Below, piece by piece: positions 1 to 7,662 of a stretch of DNA of 64,000 nt. The notes under the pieces are model-generated. The model had not been told where the DNA came from. It saw nothing but the letters and a program-made list of their open reading frames with translations, and made no database searches. How positions within the stretch are numbered: position 1 is the stretch's first letter; each line of letters starts with the position of its first letter. This stretch comes from Verrucomicrobiota bacterium. Its GTDB lineage: Bacteria > Verrucomicrobiota > Verrucomicrobiia > Limisphaerales > PALSA-1396. The position numbers and the translations under genes were made by a program. The DNA is taken from NCBI GenBank assembly GCA_016200005.1, contig JACQFP010000085.1, positions 43,647-107,646 on the forward strand, read 5' to 3'.

Positions 1-1
1 T

Positions 2-337
2 GTGGTGCAGAAAGCCCGGCGGGCGATGGAAGAAACGTCCGGCGCCACCTCCGGTCATCGCGTCGCGGCGTATCTGCGCGGCGAAACGGAAGCCAAACCT
101 TCCACCGACAAAATCCTGGAACGCCTCACGTTGCCGCAAACCGTGCCGTCTCCGTCGCAAGAGCAATCTCCGAAACTTCCGGCACAGGCGGAAGTAGATG
201 AAGCGAAACTCGCAGCGTTGACTCAATCTGCAGAACCAGTCAAAGCCAGTGCTGAAACTGCGAAACAGACGAGTGATGACGAGTTACGCAAGGCAAATGA
301 GAAGTTGGCGGGATTATTGGGCGAACGAAAGAAGTAG
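2..337 (+). CDS. C-terminal part of a probable ABC transporter ATPase (truncated by window edge)
   Basis: The reading frame is open at the left edge, so only the last ~111 residues are visible. They are hydrophilic and Ala/Glu/Lys-rich, with a low-complexity Pro/Ser/Gln segment and a charged helical end; no Walker or other catalytic motif falls in the visible part. The only hint of function is context: an ABC-2 type permease lies downstream on the same strand, and ABC-2 systems usually place the ATPase gene just upstream. The ATPase assignment is therefore inference. The lipoprotein gene begins 5 bp after the stop, so the genes probably share a transcript. No upstream start can be seen. Confidence 0.45.
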   Translation: MVQKARRAMEETSGATSGHRVAAYLRGETEAKPSTDKILERLTLPQTVPSPSQEQSPKLPAQAEVDEAKLAALTQSAEPVKASAETAKQTSDDELRKANEKLAGLLGERKK

Positions 338-342
338 TCGAA

Positions 343-828
343 ATGTCGGCCAAAACTGTCAGCCTCCTGTTAACACTGGCGCTTATTGGATGCGTAACGC
401 CACAGAAGAAGTCTGGCTCTCCCGTCACGATTCAAGTCGATAGAAGAATTAACAAAGATGCGATGCCGTATTGGTTAGGCTATTTAACGGCACGAGCTGG
501 GTACATCGGAAAACACAAGGCCGAATACGTTGGCGAAACCGGAGTAATTGTGCCGCACTTTGAAGAAGAAGTCGATGCTCGAACTAAGGCAGCTCAAGTT
601 TACGATGAACTGCAATCGAAAGTTAACGCAAAGCCAAACTCATATTTTGCAGAGCTCGCCAAGGTGAACAATGCTGGCTTTATGCGAGAATATGTCTGGA
701 CTTACTTGCGACAGACGGCTTGGACGGATAACCAAGAGCCGTCCAGACTAAAAGCGTTCGAGACTTGGGCGAAAGAGAATATCCCCAATCATCAACCTAT
801 AACTTACGGCAAGGTTACTTTCCAATGA
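343..828 (+). CDS. Small predicted lipoprotein, function unknown
   Basis: 161 residues. The N-terminus has a short hydrophobic stretch ending in a lipobox (LALIGC, Cys about residue 17), typical of signal peptidase II substrates, so the mature protein should be lipid-anchored in the envelope. The remainder is soluble, with many Tyr, Lys and Glu residues and no family I recognise. Its stop codon overlaps the start of the permease gene (ATGA, 4-bp overlap), and it begins 5 bp after the previous coding frame, so it is embedded in the ABC operon. It may be an accessory subunit of that transporter, but nothing in the sequence proves it. Confidence 0.7.
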   Translation: MSAKTVSLLLTLALIGCVTPQKKSGSPVTIQVDRRINKDAMPYWLGYLTARAGYIGKHKAEYVGETGVIVPHFEEEVDARTKAAQVYDELQSKVNAKPNSYFAELAKVNNAGFMREYVWTYLRQTAWTDNQEPSRLKAFETWAKENIPNHQPITYGKVTFQ

Positions 829-2210
829 TGCAACAAATCTTTGCCATCGCCGTCCTGACTTGGAAGGCCGCGTTCCGTTTCAAGCTGTTCATTGTGTTGG
901 CGGTGTTGTTGTTGGCGGCGGTGGTGGGTTTGCCGATTCTGATCAAGGATGACGGCACGGCGCGCGGGTTCACACAAATTCTGCTCACGTACACATTGAC
1001 GGCCATCACCGCCTTCCTTGGATTATCGACGCTCTGGCTGGCGTGCGGCACGCTCGCCCGGGACATCGAGGAGTGTCAGATTCAGATGGTCGTCGTCAAA
1101 CCGATTGCGCGCTGGCAAATCTGGCTGGGCAAATGGCTCGGCATCATGTCGCTCAACGCGTCGCTGCTGGCTTTGGCGGGCGGCAGCGTTTACGGGCTTC
1201 TGCAATGGCGCGCGACCCGGTTGCCGCCGGATCAGCAGGCCGTATTGCGAAACGAAGTGCTCGTGGCGCGAGCGTCGGTCAAGGAGGAAAGTCTGGACAA
1301 ATACATCGAAACGCAAACCGACCAGTTGCTGCAGGAGCGGTTGAAAAAGAATCCGCTGTCGAGCGCAGACGTGCTGGAGGTCCGAAAGCAAATTCGCGAG
1401 CAGGTCAAGGCGCAGTTTCAAGTTGTGCCACCCGGCGGTTATCGTCCGTGGCAGATCAATCTGGGGCTGGCCAAGAATTATTTGCGGGATCAACCGCTTT
1501 ACCTGCGCGTGAAGTTCAATGCCGCGGACAAGAGTCCATCCGGCACGTTCACGGCGCTCTGGCAGGCGGGCGTGCCAGAAAGCCAGCACTTGTGGCGCGA
1601 CCAGATGAGCCTGGCGCCGGAGACATTTCATGAATTCCAGATCCCGCCGAATCTTTTCGATGAGAAGGGCGTGCTGACAATTTTTTTCCTGAATCCAAAC
1701 GATACGGCCCTATTGTTTCCGCTCGATGACGGAATGGAGGTGCTTTATCGCCAGGGCGGCTTTGGCCTCAACTACGTTCGCGGGTTGGGAATCATTCTCT
1801 GTTGGATGGCGTTGCTGGCCACGTTGGGGCTGGCCTCGGCGACCTTTCTTTCCTTTCCGGTGGCCGCATTTTTATCGTTGGGAATCCTGACGCTGGTATT
1901 TTCGAGCGGTACGATCTCCGGCGCTGTTTCGGAAGGCACATTGATGGGTTATGATTCAGAGGCCGGCGCGCCGGCGCATACCGCAGTGGACGTGGTGGCC
2001 ATCCCGGTTTTTCGGGCGTTGCTCAAGTTGATTAATCTGGCCAAGGATTTTTCGCCCATCGATTCGTTGAGCACCGGGCGCTGCATCACCTGGGGACAAC
2101 TCGGCCAGGCTGGCGCACAAATTATCTTGTTGCTGTGTGGACTGTTGGGACTGATCGGGATTTTCATATTCAACCGGCGCGAACTGGCCACCGCGCAAGG
2201 AACGCAATGA
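825..2210 (+). CDS. ABC-2 type transporter permease
   Basis: The start is set at the ATG at 825, which overlaps the previous stop (ATGA); a longer in-frame start at 765 would overlap the lipoprotein gene by 64 bp. About 461 residues. Hydrophobic segments lie near residues 22-40, 55-78 and 100-125. A soluble region of ~180 residues (about 135-315) follows, then four C-terminal membrane segments. Paired membrane blocks around a large extracytoplasmic domain match ABC-2/Gld-type permeases that work with a separate ATPase. The ATPase is probably the fragment at the left window edge. The substrate cannot be read from sequence. Confidence 0.75.
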   Translation: MMQQIFAIAVLTWKAAFRFKLFIVLAVLLLAAVVGLPILIKDDGTARGFTQILLTYTLTAITAFLGLSTLWLACGTLARDIEECQIQMVVVKPIARWQIWLGKWLGIMSLNASLLALAGGSVYGLLQWRATRLPPDQQAVLRNEVLVARASVKEESLDKYIETQTDQLLQERLKKNPLSSADVLEVRKQIREQVKAQFQVVPPGGYRPWQINLGLAKNYLRDQPLYLRVKFNAADKSPSGTFTALWQAGVPESQHLWRDQMSLAPETFHEFQIPPNLFDEKGVLTIFFLNPNDTALLFPLDDGMEVLYRQGGFGLNYVRGLGIILCWMALLATLGLASATFLSFPVAAFLSLGILTLVFSSGTISGAVSEGTLMGYDSEAGAPAHTAVDVVAIPVFRALLKLINLAKDFSPIDSLSTGRCITWGQLGQAGAQIILLLCGLLGLIGIFIFNRRELATAQGTQ

Positions 2211-2215
2211 AAAAT

Positions 2216-2299
2216 CCAAATACCCAAATACCCAAATACCCAATTCTGCCGACTGGCATTTTTTTGGGTATTTGGGTTTTTGGGTGCTTGGGTATTTGG
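2216..2299. repeat. Hairpin repeat built from an 8-nt unit (family D), copy 1
   Basis: The left arm is a tandem run of the unit acccaaat and the right arm is its inverted counterpart (gggtattt), separated by ~20 bases. It lies between the permease stop and the next start. A second copy follows rimO at 5574-5657. The transcript could form a long hairpin, but there is no clean terminator architecture, so I treat it as a dispersed repeat. Confidence 0.8.
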
Positions 2300-2310
2300 C
2301 ACTTCCGCAA

Positions 2311-3795
2311 ATGAAACACGCCAAACTTTACAAAGCGATGTTAAGCGCCCTCGCCATCGTGCTTTTGATCGGCGTGTCGCAAGCTCAGCGCGTGCTGAAC
2401 CGCGAGCGCGATCAACTCGGCCTCACGCGTGTTACGCCGTTGGAAAACGCGCCCCCGGTTCTGGCATTCACGACTGTGGCCCTCGGCGGGTTTCGTGGAT
2501 TGATCTCCAACGCGCTTTGGATTCGCGCCAACGATCTGCAGGACGACGGCAAGTACTTTGAGATGGTTCAACTGGCCGACTGGATCACCAAGCTCGAACC
2601 GCACTTCACTCAGGTCTGGCTCGTGCAAGCCTGGAACATGGCTTACAACATCTCGGTAAAATTCAAGGACGCGCCCGACCGCTGGCGCTGGGTCAAGAGC
2701 GGCCTCGAGTTGCTGCGCGATGACGGCCTGCGTTACAATCCGAACGAGACGCTCATCTACCGCGAACTGGCGTGGTTCTTTCAACACAAGATGGGCGCGA
2801 ACCTCGACGACGCCCACATGTATTACAAGCAGCAGTGGGCCAATGAAATGTCGAGCATCCTCGGCACAAACGAAACCAAGGTGAACTGGGACGCGCTGAT
2901 CCATCCGACAACGGAAGGGGAGTTGCAACGGACGATGCTGTTGACGAACAAATACAAGATGGACCCCAAGTTCATGAAGGAAGTCAACGATCATTACGGA
3001 CCGCTGGAATGGCGCTTGCCCGAGGCGCACGCCATCTATTGGGCGGCGTTGGGACTGGAAAAGGCCAAACTTAACGAGCGGAAGATCAATCCGGAAGAGT
3101 TGATCACGTTGCGCCGCGTCATTTATCAATCCATGCAGTTGAGCTTTCAACGCGGGCGGCTGGTGGCGAACAGATTTCAGAAACGATTCGAGTTCGGTCC
3201 CAATCTCGACATCATCCCCAAAGTCAGCGCCGCCTACGAACAGCAGATGGCCGAGGACGAAAAGGACCGCGACCACATCGGCCGGGGACACAAGAATTTT
3301 TTGAAGGACGCGGTCTATTTTCTCTACGCCAACAACCGGGAAAAGGACGCCGCTTACTGGTTCAAATACCTGCGCCAGAAATATCCCGATGCCCTTCCGG
3401 CAAAACAGACGCTCGATGAATACGCCGTGAGCCGGGTGCAGGAGGAAGTGGGCGACAAATCGCCCGACCGCACCGAAGCGATGCTGGAGGGCATGTTGGC
3501 CAGTGCGTTTTATAGTTGGGCCATCGATGAAGATGACCGCGCCGAAGCTCTGGATCGGATGGTGAAGCAGTACTGGACGCGCTTCCAATCCGAGATCAAA
3601 GGTTCGGAAGGTAGAGTTGGGCTGCGACCACTTAGCGAAATAAAAAAGATCGTTCTGGATCGCCTGCTTGATCCTGAAAACGGCTTTCCGTTTGAGATGC
3701 GGGCCGTGTTGCGCACCAAGCTACGCATGCCGGCTGAAAGCGCGCCTGCTCCGGCTACAACCAACGCACCGCCGGCTGCCGCAGCGAAACCGTAA
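2311..3795 (+). CDS. Conserved hypothetical membrane-anchored TPR-like protein
   Basis: 494 residues from the ATG at 2311; a longer in-frame start at 2272 would lie within the hairpin repeat. A single hydrophobic segment at residues ~8-22 suggests a membrane anchor or signal. The rest is alpha-helical and rich in Trp, Tyr and Lys, with spacing like degenerate TPR or SEL1 helices. The Ala/Pro-rich tail (after about residue 475) looks disordered. Its position behind an ABC-2 permease gene suggests an operon partner, perhaps for envelope export. I do not recognise a catalytic motif. Confidence 0.7.
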   Translation: MKHAKLYKAMLSALAIVLLIGVSQAQRVLNRERDQLGLTRVTPLENAPPVLAFTTVALGGFRGLISNALWIRANDLQDDGKYFEMVQLADWITKLEPHFTQVWLVQAWNMAYNISVKFKDAPDRWRWVKSGLELLRDDGLRYNPNETLIYRELAWFFQHKMGANLDDAHMYYKQQWANEMSSILGTNETKVNWDALIHPTTEGELQRTMLLTNKYKMDPKFMKEVNDHYGPLEWRLPEAHAIYWAALGLEKAKLNERKINPEELITLRRVIYQSMQLSFQRGRLVANRFQKRFEFGPNLDIIPKVSAAYEQQMAEDEKDRDHIGRGHKNFLKDAVYFLYANNREKDAAYWFKYLRQKYPDALPAKQTLDEYAVSRVQEEVGDKSPDRTEAMLEGMLASAFYSWAIDEDDRAEALDRMVKQYWTRFQSEIKGSEGRVGLRPLSEIKKIVLDRLLDPENGFPFEMRAVLRTKLRMPAESAPAPATTNAPPAAAAKP

Positions 3796-3860
3796 GAGCG
3801 GGCATCCGTTGCATCCAATGATTGCCTTGCGTCTCTCCTCTCGCGTAAGCTTTCGGGTCT

Positions 3861-5573
3861 GTGACGAAGGTTAATACCACCCAACGCCCGGTGCGTATCG
3901 GTCTGATTTCGCTCGGTTGCGCGAAAAATCTGGTCGATGCCGAGATCATGCTCGGCGCACTCATCCAGAGCGGCGTGGAAATCACCAACGACGCGGCCAC
4001 CGCCGACGTGGTCATCGTCAACACCTGCTCGTTCATCGACAGCGCGCAGGAGGAGAGCGTCGATACCATCCTGGAATCAACGGAACTGCGTGAGGCGAAG
4101 AATCGTGGCCAGGGACTGATCGTTTCCGGCTGTCTGCCACAGCGTTTCCGCGAAGAACTGCCGAAGTTGCTGCCCGAAGTGGATGCGTTCATGGGCATTG
4201 ATCAGGTAGCCCAGGTCGGGAACATTGTTCAACAGGCGCTGGTGCACCGCGCCGGGCGAATTCAAAATGGAAAATTAAAAATTAAAAACCCCAAATCGGA
4301 AATCGCGGCTCGGCTTGCCGAACTGGCTAAGTCGAGTGTACCTGCGGAACACGAAAACGAACAATCCCTTCGCCGCAGCGAAAAGCTTGGCAAGACCAAA
4401 ACCGTCGTCACACCAGTCACGCCTCACGACTCACGCAACACGCAGCACGCCCCGCTGGTCGATGTCAACACACGCCCCACCTACATCCCCGACTTTGCCA
4501 CGCCGCGTTTTCGTCTCACGCCGCGCCATTTCGCCTACGTGAAAATTGCCGAAGGCTGCAATCATCCGTGCAGCTTCTGCATCATTCCCCGGATGCGCGG
4601 CAGCCATCGCAGCCGGCAGCAGAGCGACATCGTGCGGGAAGCGCGGGCGTTGATCGCCGACGGCGTGAAGGAGTTGAACTTGATTTCGCAGGACTCAACC
4701 TATTACGGACTCGATCTGAGAGCGGGCCACAGTCGCGCAATTTCGTCGCCGGAGAAATTCAAAGCTGCCGCAAAATCTTTACCGGTCAATGCCACCACGC
4801 TCTGCACCTTGTTGCGCGAACTCAATTCGCTCGAGGGCGATTTCTGGATCCGCCTGCTCTACACGCACCCGGCGCATTGGACAGATGAATTGATTCAAAC
4901 CATTGCCGAATGTCCAAAGGTGGCGCGCTACGTCGATATTCCGCTGCAACACATTCACGAAAACATGCTCGAACGGATGCGCCGTGAGACCAGCGAACAA
5001 TACATCCGCGACCTCATCCAGAGAATCCGCTCCGGCATTCCCGGCATTACCTTGCGCACAACATTCATCGTCGGCTTTCCTGGCGAAACGGAAAAATATT
5101 TCCAAACGCTGCTCGACTTCATCCACGAAACGAAGTTTGAACGCCTCGGCGTGTTCACTTACTCGAAGGAGGAAGGCACGCGCGCCGGCAACATGCAGGG
5201 TCAGATTCCTGATAAGATCAAAAAACAACGACGCGCCCGGGCGATGGCCGAGCAACACCAGGTCGCGGTGCAAGTCTCCGAATCGTTCGTTGGTCGCACC
5301 CTTAAAGTACTGGTGGAAAGCGAAGCCAGCGCAAAAGCACTGGGCCGCGCCAACGTATTTTCCTGGGAGCATGGGTTGATCCGTGACCAGGAAACTCTGA
5401 ACCCTCAACCCTCAACCCTCAAGTATTTGATCGCCCGTGGCGAGGCCGACGCGCCGGACATCGATGGTCGCGTTTGTGTGCGAGGCAGATTGCCGATTGG
5501 CGAATTTGCGCAAGTGAGGATCATCGGTCACACGGATTACGATTTGATTGCTGAGCCGGCGAGGGGACAATGA
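3861..5573 (+). CDS. rimO: Ribosomal protein S12 methylthiotransferase RimO
   Basis: Radical-SAM methylthiotransferase that adds a methylthio group to an aspartate of ribosomal protein S12. GTG start at 3861. The N-terminal UPF0004 domain carries the three cysteines for the second [4Fe-4S] cluster (LGCAKN near residue 20, VNTCSF, SGCLPQ). The radical-SAM cluster motif is C233-x3-C237-x2-C240 (GCNHPCSFC). A TRAM-like C-terminus follows. It is 570 residues, against roughly 430-450 usual for the family. Much of the excess is a ~65-residue low-complexity insert between the two domains (about residues 135-200), plus a short heptad-repeat insert near 514-521. These coincide with repetitive DNA. All core motifs are intact, so the enzyme is probably functional. 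Confidence 0.95.
   Translation: MTKVNTTQRPVRIGLISLGCAKNLVDAEIMLGALIQSGVEITNDAATADVVIVNTCSFIDSAQEESVDTILESTELREAKNRGQGLIVSGCLPQRFREELPKLLPEVDAFMGIDQVAQVGNIVQQALVHRAGRIQNGKLKIKNPKSEIAARLAELAKSSVPAEHENEQSLRRSEKLGKTKTVVTPVTPHDSRNTQHAPLVDVNTRPTYIPDFATPRFRLTPRHFAYVKIAEGCNHPCSFCIIPRMRGSHRSRQQSDIVREARALIADGVKELNLISQDSTYYGLDLRAGHSRAISSPEKFKAAAKSLPVNATTLCTLLRELNSLEGDFWIRLLYTHPAHWTDELIQTIAECPKVARYVDIPLQHIHENMLERMRRETSEQYIRDLIQRIRSGIPGITLRTTFIVGFPGETEKYFQTLLDFIHETKFERLGVFTYSKEEGTRAGNMQGQIPDKIKKQRRARAMAEQHQVAVQVSESFVGRTLKVLVESEASAKALGRANVFSWEHGLIRDQETLNPQPSTLKYLIARGEADAPDIDGRVCVRGRLPIGEFAQVRIIGHTDYDLIAEPARGQ
4271..4288. repeat. A/T-rich heptad tandem repeat inside rimO
   Basis: A 7-nt unit (aaaatta) is repeated about 2.5 times at the beginning of the non-conserved insert of rimO. 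It is read in frame as Lys/Leu/Ile residues. Confidence 0.6.
5401..5422. repeat. Heptad tandem repeat (ccctcaa unit) inside rimO
   Basis: Three copies of a 7-nt unit total 21 nt, so the reading frame is preserved. The translation is a short Asn/Pro/Gln/Ser/Thr-rich insert in the C-terminal TRAM region. Related units (ctcaact) occur inside the alpha-2-macroglobulin gene and mutL. Confidence 0.75.
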
Positions 5574-5657
5574 CCCAAATACCCAAATATCCAAATACTC
5601 AAGGGCTGAGAGCCTTCCACCTCGCGTCTTGGGTATTTGGATATTTGGGTATTTAGG
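5574..5657. repeat. Hairpin repeat (family D), copy 2
   Basis: It starts at the base after the rimO stop codon. Two ~30-nt arms (5574-5603 and 5628-5657) are reverse complements with about two mismatches, built from cccaaata-like units as in the copy at 2216-2299. It fills most of the gap between rimO and pgsA. Confidence 0.8.
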
Positions 5658-5686
5658 TTTTTGCGTCTTTGCATTAAAACAAAACC

Positions 5687-6259
5687 ATGAACCTGCCAAA
5701 CAAACTGACACTTTCCCGCTTCATGCTGACGGTCGCGTTCCTGGTGGTCCTGCTTTCGCAGTCGCGTTACCACCCAACTCTGGCCCTGGTCCTTTTCATT
5801 GCCGCCAGTTTGACGGATTATTTCGACGGCCGGATCGCACGGCGCGACCAGCTCATCACGAACTTCGGCGTGTTGATGGACCCGCTGGCGGACAAGATAC
5901 TGGTCTGCTCCGCGTTTATCGCGTTCGTCGATCGCGGCTGGATGCCGGTGTGGATGGTAGTGGTCATCGTGGCGCGCGAGCTGGCGATCACCGGCTTGCG
6001 GTTGCTGGCGGCGTCGAAACAGGTGGTGCTGGCAGCGGAAGGCTATGGCAAACACAAAACCATTTCACAAATCGTGGCGATCATTTCGATTCTCGTCCTC
6101 CAGAGTTATCCTGAATGGGGCGACTGGTCGAAGGCGATTTTAGATTGGTGGGTGCCGTATTTCACGGCTGTGTCAAAATGGGTGGCGGTCGTGCTGACTT
6201 TCACTTCTGGCGCACTTTATCTTTGGAACAATCGAAGGTTGTATTTGGACGATCTATGA
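5687..6259 (+). CDS. pgsA: CDP-diacylglycerol--glycerol-3-phosphate 3-phosphatidyltransferase
   Basis: Transfers the phosphatidyl group of CDP-diacylglycerol to glycerol-3-phosphate, giving phosphatidylglycerophosphate at the inner membrane. The CDP-alcohol phosphotransferase signature is complete: D44-x2-D47-G48-x2-A51-R52-x8-G61-x3-D65-x3-D69. Several membrane segments surround it, and the length of 190 residues is normal. The next gene, 9 bp downstream, contains a PgpA domain for the following step (dephosphorylation to phosphatidylglycerol). The two very likely form an operon. Confidence 0.93.
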   Translation: MNLPNKLTLSRFMLTVAFLVVLLSQSRYHPTLALVLFIAASLTDYFDGRIARRDQLITNFGVLMDPLADKILVCSAFIAFVDRGWMPVWMVVVIVARELAITGLRLLAASKQVVLAAEGYGKHKTISQIVAIISILVLQSYPEWGDWSKAILDWWVPYFTAVSKWVAVVLTFTSGALYLWNNRRLYLDDL

Positions 6260-6268
6260 GTTGGTAGC

Positions 6269-7069
6269 ATGGGAGCCGACACTTTTTCAAACATGATGTT
6301 TGCGAATTGGTTTGGGGGATGGGAGATAGTGTTGATTCTGGCCGTCATCCTTATTCTACTTGGTACCAAAAAGCTGTCTGACATGGGGAAGGGCTTCAAC
6401 CAAGGTTTTAATGAGTTGTTGAAAGCGACCAGAGATGTGGCAGACGAATTGGGGGACAAAGAGCAGCGAGTAACCGGCGTTGTTTATGAGGCAATAACGC
6501 CCGACAGTCGGACGGCAGACTTTACCTTTCGTACCCAAACTGAAAATGATTCGTCCGTTATCCTTTTCATTGCACAAGGGTTTGGCGTGGGGCGAATACC
6601 GTTTGCGCCCGGCACGTTCGGTTCGCTAGTTGGCCTGCTCTGGTTCCTGGCTTTGCTCTCGACGGGAAATGTATTGTTGTTCCTGACTGGTTCGATTGCG
6701 GGAGTTGCGGTGTCCGTCTGGCTTTGCGACAAGGCCGAAAGCATTTTGAGGCAACGTGATCCACGCTCTGTGGTGCTGGACGAAATTGTTGCGGTGCCAT
6801 TCTGTTTCGCCAGTTGGGTCGCCGTGTTATTTTTCAAAAACGGCCACCTGCCCGCTCCCGAATATTTCTTCTCCAGCGACACATGGCTGCTAACGGCTGG
6901 AGTTTTCGCAGCCTTCCGCTTTTTTGACGTCTTGAAGCCATGGCCGGTGCGGCAAAGCCAGTCGTTGCCCGGCGGCTGGGGCGTGACGATGGATGATCTG
7001 CTGGCGGCGGCTAATGTTAACGTAACCGTGCTTTTGGTTTACTGCGCTAAAATGTCTTTTGCTCTCTAG
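6269..7069 (+). CDS. TatA-like domain fused to phosphatidylglycerophosphatase A
   Basis: 266 residues with two recognisable parts. Residues ~14-62 look like TatA/TatB: a short hydrophobic helix (W18-E19-I20 through L31), a Gly hinge G32, a Lys pair and an amphipathic helix (GKGFNQGFNELLK). Residues ~98-266 are PgpA-like: GRIPFAPGTFGS (108-119), the VLDE motif (D171-E172), FFDVLKPWP (218-226) and GGWGVTMDD (235-243). Linker 63-97 is hydrophilic and contains no in-frame Met, so an internal ATG start for PgpA is not available. PgpA dephosphorylates phosphatidylglycerophosphate, the product of upstream pgsA. Whether the TatA part takes part in twin-arginine transport or only anchors the enzyme is unknown. 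The last 4 bp overlap the convergent gene at 7066. Confidence 0.85.
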   Translation: MGADTFSNMMFANWFGGWEIVLILAVILILLGTKKLSDMGKGFNQGFNELLKATRDVADELGDKEQRVTGVVYEAITPDSRTADFTFRTQTENDSSVILFIAQGFGVGRIPFAPGTFGSLVGLLWFLALLSTGNVLLFLTGSIAGVAVSVWLCDKAESILRQRDPRSVVLDEIVAVPFCFASWVAVLFFKNGHLPAPEYFFSSDTWLLTAGVFAAFRFFDVLKPWPVRQSQSLPGGWGVTMDDLLAAANVNVTVLLVYCAKMSFAL

Positions 7070-7572
7070 CGGCGCGGCGGCGCCGGCGGCAGCGGGAGGA
7101 GTTCGCCGGAAACGTTTTGCGTTGGTTGATACAGCCCCGGAGTCAGGCCGGCGAGCGGGTCGGCGTTTCGGTAATGTCGCCACCACAGAGCGATCACGAT
7201 CAGGCTGATCAACGCCAGGGCGACGCCGAGTGCGATCAGTGCGGTGCGCCGGTTTACCTTGGAAAACTGGAGCATGATAAAATCCACAGCGGTGCGCGGT
7301 TGATCGGAGAGCGGTGGCGGCTCACTGAATTGTTCGGTCTGACTCAACTCTTCGTCCAGTGCGGCCATGATCTGCGGCACGTCCAGTTTGAGCACAGCGG
7401 CGTAGCTGCGGACAAACCCGCGAATATAGACCGTGGCGGAAAACACTTGGAAATTCCCTTCTTCCAGCGCCCGGACGTGGTCGGTCCGAATTTTGGTAAT
7501 CTCGGCCACCTGGTACACAGTGAGGTTCTGGGCCTCCCGGCCTTCGCGGAGTTGTTCGGCTACCGTCGGCAT
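7066..7572 (-). CDS. RodZ-like helix-turn-helix membrane protein
   Basis: 168 residues. Residues ~3-70 form an XRE/HTH_25-type helix-turn-helix (LREGREAQNLTVYQVAEITK followed by an ALEEGNF recognition-helix region), the cytoplasmic module of RodZ. A linker is followed by one transmembrane helix (about residues 113-130, IALGVALALISLIVIALWW) and a short periplasmic Pro-rich tail. Full-length RodZ is usually 250-330 residues with a C-terminal beta domain, which is missing here, so this is a short RodZ-type protein. RodZ links MreB to the cell envelope. No mreB or rod gene is nearby, so the role is inferred from domain order only. Confidence 0.75.
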   Translation of the reverse strand: MPTVAEQLREGREAQNLTVYQVAEITKIRTDHVRALEEGNFQVFSATVYIRGFVRSYAAVLKLDVPQIMAALDEELSQTEQFSEPPPLSDQPRTAVDFIMLQFSKVNRRTALIALGVALALISLIVIALWWRHYRNADPLAGLTPGLYQPTQNVSGELLPLPPAPPRR

Positions 7573-7613
7573 GACGGCCTTAAATAGCGATTTTGTTCAT
7601 CACTTGGCAATCA

Positions 7614-7643
7614 CAGAAAAGCGGAGCAAACTTTTCCGCTCCG
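7614..7643 (-). terminator. Candidate intrinsic terminator for the LpxR-like gene
   Basis: On the minus strand a 6-bp stem (CGGAGC/GCTCCG) with a 10-nt loop is followed by CTTTTCTG, about 20 bases past the stop of the gene at 7663. The stem is short and the T-run brief, so confidence is moderate. Confidence 0.45.
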
Positions 7644-7662
7644 AAATTTCAAGGAATGCGTT

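Noticed and set aside
2216..2299. CRISPR-like array
   Set aside because: Units are contiguous 8-nt repeats without spacers, and arms are inverted.
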